Source of the DNA: an uncultured Clostridia bacterium
GTDB lineage: Bacteria; Bacillota; Clostridia; Christensenellales; Pumilibacteraceae
Assembly: GCA_947627075.1 (NCBI GenBank)
Contig: CANQUR010000054.1
Coordinates: forward strand, 1-9,757
Length of the DNA stretch: 9,757 nt
Direction of reading: 5' to 3'
Notes under the pieces: model-generated
What the model saw: the letters and a program-made list of their open reading frames with translations, nothing else
The model's database searches: none
Told to the model about the DNA's origin: nothing
Made by a program: the position numbers and the translations under genes
Shown: piece after piece, positions 6,412 to 9,757 of the stretch
Numbering within the stretch: the first letter of the stretch is position 1
How the letters are laid out: every line of letters begins with the position of its first letter

Positions 6412-6441
6412 TATATATGGCATATTCGATTCGAATGTTAA
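6412..6441 (-). promoter_or_regulatory. Candidate promoter of the M19-purB pair with an inverted repeat in its spacer
   Basis: On the - strand TTAACA (6441-6436) matches five of six bases of the -35 consensus, and TATATA (6417-6412) resembles the -10 box, with an 18-base spacer. Only five T residues separate the -10 box from the ATG at 6406-6404, so the first purine available as a transcription start is the A of the start codon; the message would be leaderless. The spacer holds the inverted repeat ATTCG-AAT-CGAAT (6436-6424), which could be a repressor site. The promoter begins where the upstream terminator's T tract ends. Confidence 0.45.
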
Positions 6442-6470
6442 TAAAATTGCCCCTGCAAAAACAGAGGCAA
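6441..6470 (-). terminator. Intrinsic terminator after ispH-S1
   Basis: On the - strand TTGCCTCTG (6470-6462) pairs with CAGGGGCAA (6455-6447) in a 9-bp stem with one G-U pair, followed by TTTTAT. It begins nine bases after the stop codon of the IspH-S1 gene and should end the cmk-plsC-ispH transcript. The closely following promoter-like sequence supports a real transcription-unit boundary here. Confidence 0.82.
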
Positions 6471-6479
6471 TAATTGAAT

Positions 6480-8579
6480 TTATTTGTTTTCTTCGTTGAT
6501 ATTGATATCTTTCAAAAGGTCCGCAAAGGGATTAAGCAATGTTTCCTCATTCCATTCTTTTTTGGAATCATCGCCATCCTTATCCTTGGATCTGCGATCG
6601 GATTTTTTGGGACGATTTGATTTTTTATTTTGATCTTCTCTTTCTTCGTCTGTAGATTCCTTGTTTTCTTCGGATTGCTGTTCCTCGGGGAGACAAGCCT
6701 TTATGCTCAAAGTAATTTTTCTGGTAGGTTCATCGATAGCGAGAACCTTAACATCGACGGTATCCCCGATTTTTACGACTTCATTCATATTTTTAACATA
6801 TGAGCGAGCGGCTTCGGATACGTGAACCAAGCCTTCGATACCCGGCTCGAGTTGAACAAATGCTCCAAAAGGAACAATGCTGACAACTTTGCCCGATACA
6901 ACAGATCCGACAGGATATTTTTGCATCGCTATCGTAAAAGGATGCGGTTGAAGTTGTTTATAACCAAGCGAAACGCGTCCTTTTTCGCGATCGACATTTA
7001 GAACGAGGAAGTCGTAAGTTTCACCTATTTTAAGAACTTCATCGGCGGACTTTATATGATTCCATGACAAATCGGCTATATGAGCGAGACAATCGAATCC
7101 GTCAACGCTAACAAAAGCGCCAAAGTAAGTGATCCTCTTTACCGTACCGCTTACAACAACATTCGGCACAACGTTTGCCCAGAAAATTTCTTCACGTTCT
7201 TTGCGTTCGGCTTCGAGGACTTTCTTTTGACTTGCTACAATTTTATGTCTGTTGTCATCTATCTCCAATGCAGTAAGACGCAACGTCTTTTTTACATAAG
7301 CCTTAAGATCTTTCGGGAATCCAAACTCCTTAATTTGCGAAGCCGGTACAAAGACAAAATAAGTTCCGAGTCTTGCAAGCAAACCGCCTTTCGTATCAGT
7401 TGACGCAATGACTTCGAAAACAGAGCCGTCTCTTATGGAATCGACAACTTTATCGCCTTCCTTAATAAGATCGACCTTGCGTTTAGAAAGCGGTATACAA
7501 TCGGTATCGGCATCTTTTTTGCCTGTAATGATAGTTTCGATCTCCATACCTTCGGGAAAGTTTGCCGGATCGTAAGTTCCATCAATGTTTGCTTCATTGG
7601 CGTAAACTATACCGTCATACTTGCCGCCGATGCTGACTCTGATGCCCTTATCGTCTGCCGAAATAACCTTGCCCTTGACCCTCTTACCTTCACGGTAACT
7701 CACGAGAGATTCTTCCACTCCTGCTTTAAGTTCATCTGAAACAAGAACCTCTTCTACGTTTTGACTCATGTAATTTTTAACCTCCATAATCAACTCCGAC
7801 GGAGTCGATGCGCCCGTCAATATTCCTATTATATCATCGGGACTAAATTTGATTTTTATTAATTGCTCAAGGCTTTCGATAAAGTAAGTTTTAGCTGAAA
7901 TCGACGCACAAATGTCATATAACATTCTGGTATTCTTGCTCTTTTGACTTCCCAAAACAAGAATAACGGTACAATTTTTAGCCAATTCTTCCGCTTCCGA
8001 TTGCCTTACCATAGTAGTATAGCAAATTGTGTCGAAAATTTCAACTATTTTTAATCGGTCTTTATCGATTTTTTTTATAATATTTGTATATTTTTTTGCC
8101 GGAACGGTAGTTTGCGACACAAAACACAATTTTTCATGCGAATATACGCTTTCCAAGTCATCTTCGGAAGAAACAATAGTCGCCGTATTGTTGCACCATC
8201 CGTTTATGCCCTTAACCTCGGGGTGATCTGCATCTCCCACTATCACGATATGAAAGCCGTCATCATAATGCGCCTTTACTATATCATGTATTTTTTGGAC
8301 AAAGGGACACGTCGCATCTATGATCTGCTTACCGCTCGATTCTAATTTTTCATATTCCGCCCGACCTATTCCATGCGACCGTATGATCACCTTGCTCGCC
8401 TTTATAGAGTCTATATCATTTACGGCGTGAATGCCTTTTTCTTCAAGAGATTTTATCACTCTTTCATTGTGAGTAAGCTCACCGAGAGTTACAACGTCGG
8501 GAGCATTTTTTTCGGCAATATCTATTGCACGTTTCACGCCCGAACAATATCCGATATTTTTGGAAAAAATAACTTTCAA
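6480..8579 (-). CDS. ispH: 4-hydroxy-3-methylbut-2-enyl diphosphate reductase fused to ribosomal protein S1-like domains
   Basis: A 699-residue fusion known from Clostridia. Residues 1 to about 280 are IspH (LytB), the last enzyme of the MEP isoprenoid pathway, an Fe-S protein making IPP and DMAPP. The three cluster cysteines are C12 (GYCSGV), C91 (ATCPFV) and C186 (ICYTT); DADHPEVKG (116-124) and GSQKSKNT (210-217) are substrate-binding motifs. Then come four S1 RNA-binding repeats at about 297-367, 385-451, 473-541 and 558-628; the third and fourth show the clear G-x-V-x-x-I-x-x-F-GAFV pattern, the first two are more divergent. The tail (630-699) is highly charged and probably disordered. 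The start codon is TTG, chosen because GGAG lies seven bases upstream and the next methionine is at residue 190, past two cluster cysteines. It follows plsC by 12 bases. The S1 part probably acts in translation. Confidence 0.96.
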   Translation of the reverse strand: MKVIFSKNIGYCSGVKRAIDIAEKNAPDVVTLGELTHNERVIKSLEEKGIHAVNDIDSIKASKVIIRSHGIGRAEYEKLESSGKQIIDATCPFVQKIHDIVKAHYDDGFHIVIVGDADHPEVKGINGWCNNTATIVSSEDDLESVYSHEKLCFVSQTTVPAKKYTNIIKKIDKDRLKIVEIFDTICYTTMVRQSEAEELAKNCTVILVLGSQKSKNTRMLYDICASISAKTYFIESLEQLIKIKFSPDDIIGILTGASTPSELIMEVKNYMSQNVEEVLVSDELKAGVEESLVSYREGKRVKGKVISADDKGIRVSIGGKYDGIVYANEANIDGTYDPANFPEGMEIETIITGKKDADTDCIPLSKRKVDLIKEGDKVVDSIRDGSVFEVIASTDTKGGLLARLGTYFVFVPASQIKEFGFPKDLKAYVKKTLRLTALEIDDNRHKIVASQKKVLEAERKEREEIFWANVVPNVVVSGTVKRITYFGAFVSVDGFDCLAHIADLSWNHIKSADEVLKIGETYDFLVLNVDREKGRVSLGYKQLQPHPFTIAMQKYPVGSVVSGKVVSIVPFGAFVQLEPGIEGLVHVSEAARSYVKNMNEVVKIGDTVDVKVLAIDEPTRKITLSIKACLPEEQQSEENKESTDEEREDQNKKSNRPKKSDRRSKDKDGDDSKKEWNEETLLNPFADLLKDININEENK

Positions 8580-8591
8580 AATGTCACTCCG

Positions 8592-9218
8592 TTACTTTTT
8601 TCTTTTTTTATTTGCGACATAATCATCTATGCTTTCTTTGTCCTTTTCCATTCTTTCGCCTATAAGTTTGCTTGCGCTTTCAAGCTCCGCCGTACCGAAT
8701 CGACTTCCTATTTCGCTCAAATCTATTGGCTCTCCGACAAAAAGATATGTCCTTCTAAACGGCCTTATTTTGCGCTGAAAGATGACCGGCACAAGAGGCG
8801 CTTGACCTTTAATGGCAAACATAGCGGCTCCGCCTTTTATCTGTTGCAAATTTTCATCCGTTCGATTTCGCGTTCCTTCCGGGAAAAGCGCTATACCTTC
8901 ATCATTTTTCAAATAATTTATTCCCGTTCGTATCGCTCCGATATCCATACGATCGCGGTCGATAAAAAATACGCCCATTTTTGTAAAAAACCATTTTACG
9001 AATTTGTTCTTTGTAAATTCTTTTTTAGCAAGAAAATGCCTGTATCCCGGAAAAGCGACTATAAGGGCGGGTATATCCCTAAAACTCAAATGGTTACTTA
9101 TGAGCACTATCTTCCCATTACGCGGAACATTATTTTTGTTTCCCACGATTTTTATCGGATATATTATTTTGAAGATCCAGCCAAAGCAAGCGCGCATGAA
9201 ACTATAAAATCTATTCAT
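8592..9218 (-). CDS. plsC: 1-acyl-sn-glycerol-3-phosphate acyltransferase
   Basis: A 208-residue enzyme of the lysophosphatidic acid acyltransferase family, which adds the second acyl chain to make phosphatidic acid at the cytoplasmic face of the membrane. It has all the main blocks: SNHLSFRD (41-48) with catalytic H43 and D48, FFIDRDR (84-90), FPEGTRNRT (112-120), KGGAAMFA (128-135) and PLVPV (141-145). A hydrophobic or amphipathic N-terminus (about 7-22) probably attaches it to the membrane, and the C-terminus ends in a lysine-rich tail. AAGGA lies seven bases before ATG. The start overlaps the end of cmk by eight bases, and ispH-S1 follows 12 bases later; this is the usual clostridial cmk-plsC-ispH order. 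It is the housekeeping-type relative of the acyltransferase domain in the fusion gene at 2074-4149. Confidence 0.94.
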   Translation of the reverse strand: MNRFYSFMRACFGWIFKIIYPIKIVGNKNNVPRNGKIVLISNHLSFRDIPALIVAFPGYRHFLAKKEFTKNKFVKWFFTKMGVFFIDRDRMDIGAIRTGINYLKNDEGIALFPEGTRNRTDENLQQIKGGAAMFAIKGQAPLVPVIFQRKIRPFRRTYLFVGEPIDLSEIGSRFGTAELESASKLIGERMEKDKESIDDYVANKKRKK

Positions 9219-9757
9219 TTTTGTTCCTTATGATTTCAAGCATTTTATCTTTAACTTGATCTATACTTAAAAACGAACTGTCGATCTCAACTGCATCATC
9301 GGCTTTTTTTAGCGGCGAATGTTGCCTATGCATATCATTGTAATCACGTTTTATTATATCATCTTTGATCTGCGCTTCGTCGCAATTTTCTCCGCGCGCT
9401 ACAAGCTCGTCATATCTCCTTTTTGCGCGAACGTCAACAGACGCCGTAAGATAAAATTTATATTCGGCATTTGGTAAAACCACAGTTCCTATATCGCGCC
9501 CGTCCAAAACCGAATCTCGCTGTGACGCGATCTTTCGTTGAAGATCCACCATATATATACGTACGCATTTGATCGCGGAAATGTCACTCGCCATTTTCGA
9601 GATATGATGCTGTCTTATCTCCTTGCTCACGTCTTTGCCGTCAAGATATACTATCGAGCCGTTTGCGCCCGATTTAATATCTATGGAAGTTCTTTTGATC
9701 AAATCTTCTATCGCCGACTCATTCGTTAAAGGCATATTTTCATTATATGCCTTGAGC
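9211..9757 (-). CDS. cmk: Cytidylate kinase, C-terminal part (5' end outside window)
   Basis: Cytidylate kinase phosphorylates CMP and dCMP with ATP. The visible part includes YLDGKDVSKEIR (a CMP-domain segment), a VDLQRKIA segment, DGRDIGTVVLP (highly characteristic of Cmk), then the lid region KRRYDELVARGE and SPLKKADDAVEIDSS. The ATP-binding P-loop and the first approximately 40 residues are missing because the gene runs off the right edge; the frame stays open to base 9757, reading LKAYNEN just before the first methionine at 9735, as expected inside Cmk. That methionine is therefore not the true start. The stop TAG (9211-9213) lies within the start of plsC, giving an eight-base overlap and likely translational coupling. 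Confidence 0.95.
   Translation of the reverse strand, partial: LKAYNENMPLTNESAIEDLIKRTSIDIKSGANGSIVYLDGKDVSKEIRQHHISKMASDISAIKCVRIYMVDLQRKIASQRDSVLDGRDIGTVVLPNAEYKFYLTASVDVRAKRRYDELVARGENCDEAQIKDDIIKRDYNDMHRQHSPLKKADDAVEIDSSFLSIDQVKDKMLEIIRNKNE

Noticed and set aside
6424..6436. A LexA (SOS) box reading of ATTCG-AAT-CGAAT
   Set aside because: It resembles the Gram-positive SOS box only loosely (the core should be CGAAC-n4-GTTCG), and neither downstream gene is a typical SOS gene.
8373..9233. A 286-residue open frame on the + strand, antisense to plsC and ispH
   Set aside because: It has no recognisable domain and no clear ribosome-binding site, its composition is rich in Phe, Tyr, Ile, Arg and Ser as expected for an antisense shadow of AT-rich genes, and it lies opposite well-supported genes.
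9211..9735. Treating the methionine at 9735 as the start of cytidylate kinase
   Set aside because: The frame remains open to the window edge, the preceding residues fit Cmk, and without them the ATP-binding P-loop would be missing; the gene is cut by the window.
1..9757. Mobile elements, CRISPR arrays, prophage or toxin-antitoxin genes
   Set aside because: No transposase or integrase motifs, no regularly spaced direct repeats, and no small paired toxin-antitoxin ORFs were found, and the dense genes leave no room for them; tRNA ends show no repeated attachment-like sequence inside the window.

Overview
The window looks like part of the chromosome of an AT-rich member of the Firmicutes, most likely an uncultured clostridial lineage. 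I base this on the low G+C (by eye about 35-40%), Shine-Dalgarno sequences of the AGGAG type before most genes, tRNA genes with encoded CCA ends, and the order cmk - plsC - ispH/S1, where IspH is fused to a four-repeat ribosomal protein S1-like region. That fusion and that neighbourhood are typical of Clostridia. I cannot name a genus from sequence alone.

Layout. Bases 1-328 (+ strand) hold a tRNA cluster, Val(UAC) - Cys(GCA) - Leu(UAA), cut at its left edge and closed by an intrinsic terminator. A second terminator-like hairpin sits between the first two tRNAs. Next on the + strand is a lone flavoprotein (363-986) with a cysteine cluster like that of iron-sulfur flavoproteins. It converges, over a shared hairpin, with everything else, which lies on the - strand.

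Reading the - strand in the direction of transcription, from right to left: (a) cmk (5' end outside the window), plsC and ispH-S1 are tightly packed, with overlaps or short gaps, and end at a good intrinsic terminator (6441-6470). They serve nucleotide, phospholipid and isoprenoid synthesis and translation. (b) Immediately after that terminator a candidate promoter appears to drive a leaderless peptidase M19-like gene, whose stop codon overlaps the start of purB (ATGA). (c) After 71 bases comes a 691-residue fusion of a membrane family-2 glycosyltransferase with a PlsC-type acyltransferase. (d) Last are a GyrI-like effector-binding protein and a NimA-like split-barrel flavoprotein, closely coupled.

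The most unusual item is the glycosyltransferase-acyltransferase fusion. Its architecture suggests one protein that both glycosylates and acylates a membrane lipid, and I know of no characterised example. Other points worth checking are the apparent leaderless promoter with an embedded inverted repeat, the C at position 33 of tRNA-Val, and possible redox or detoxification links among the three small genes near the convergent junction. There is no sign of mobile elements, CRISPR arrays or phage genes, and no gene-free stretch longer than about 75 bases.
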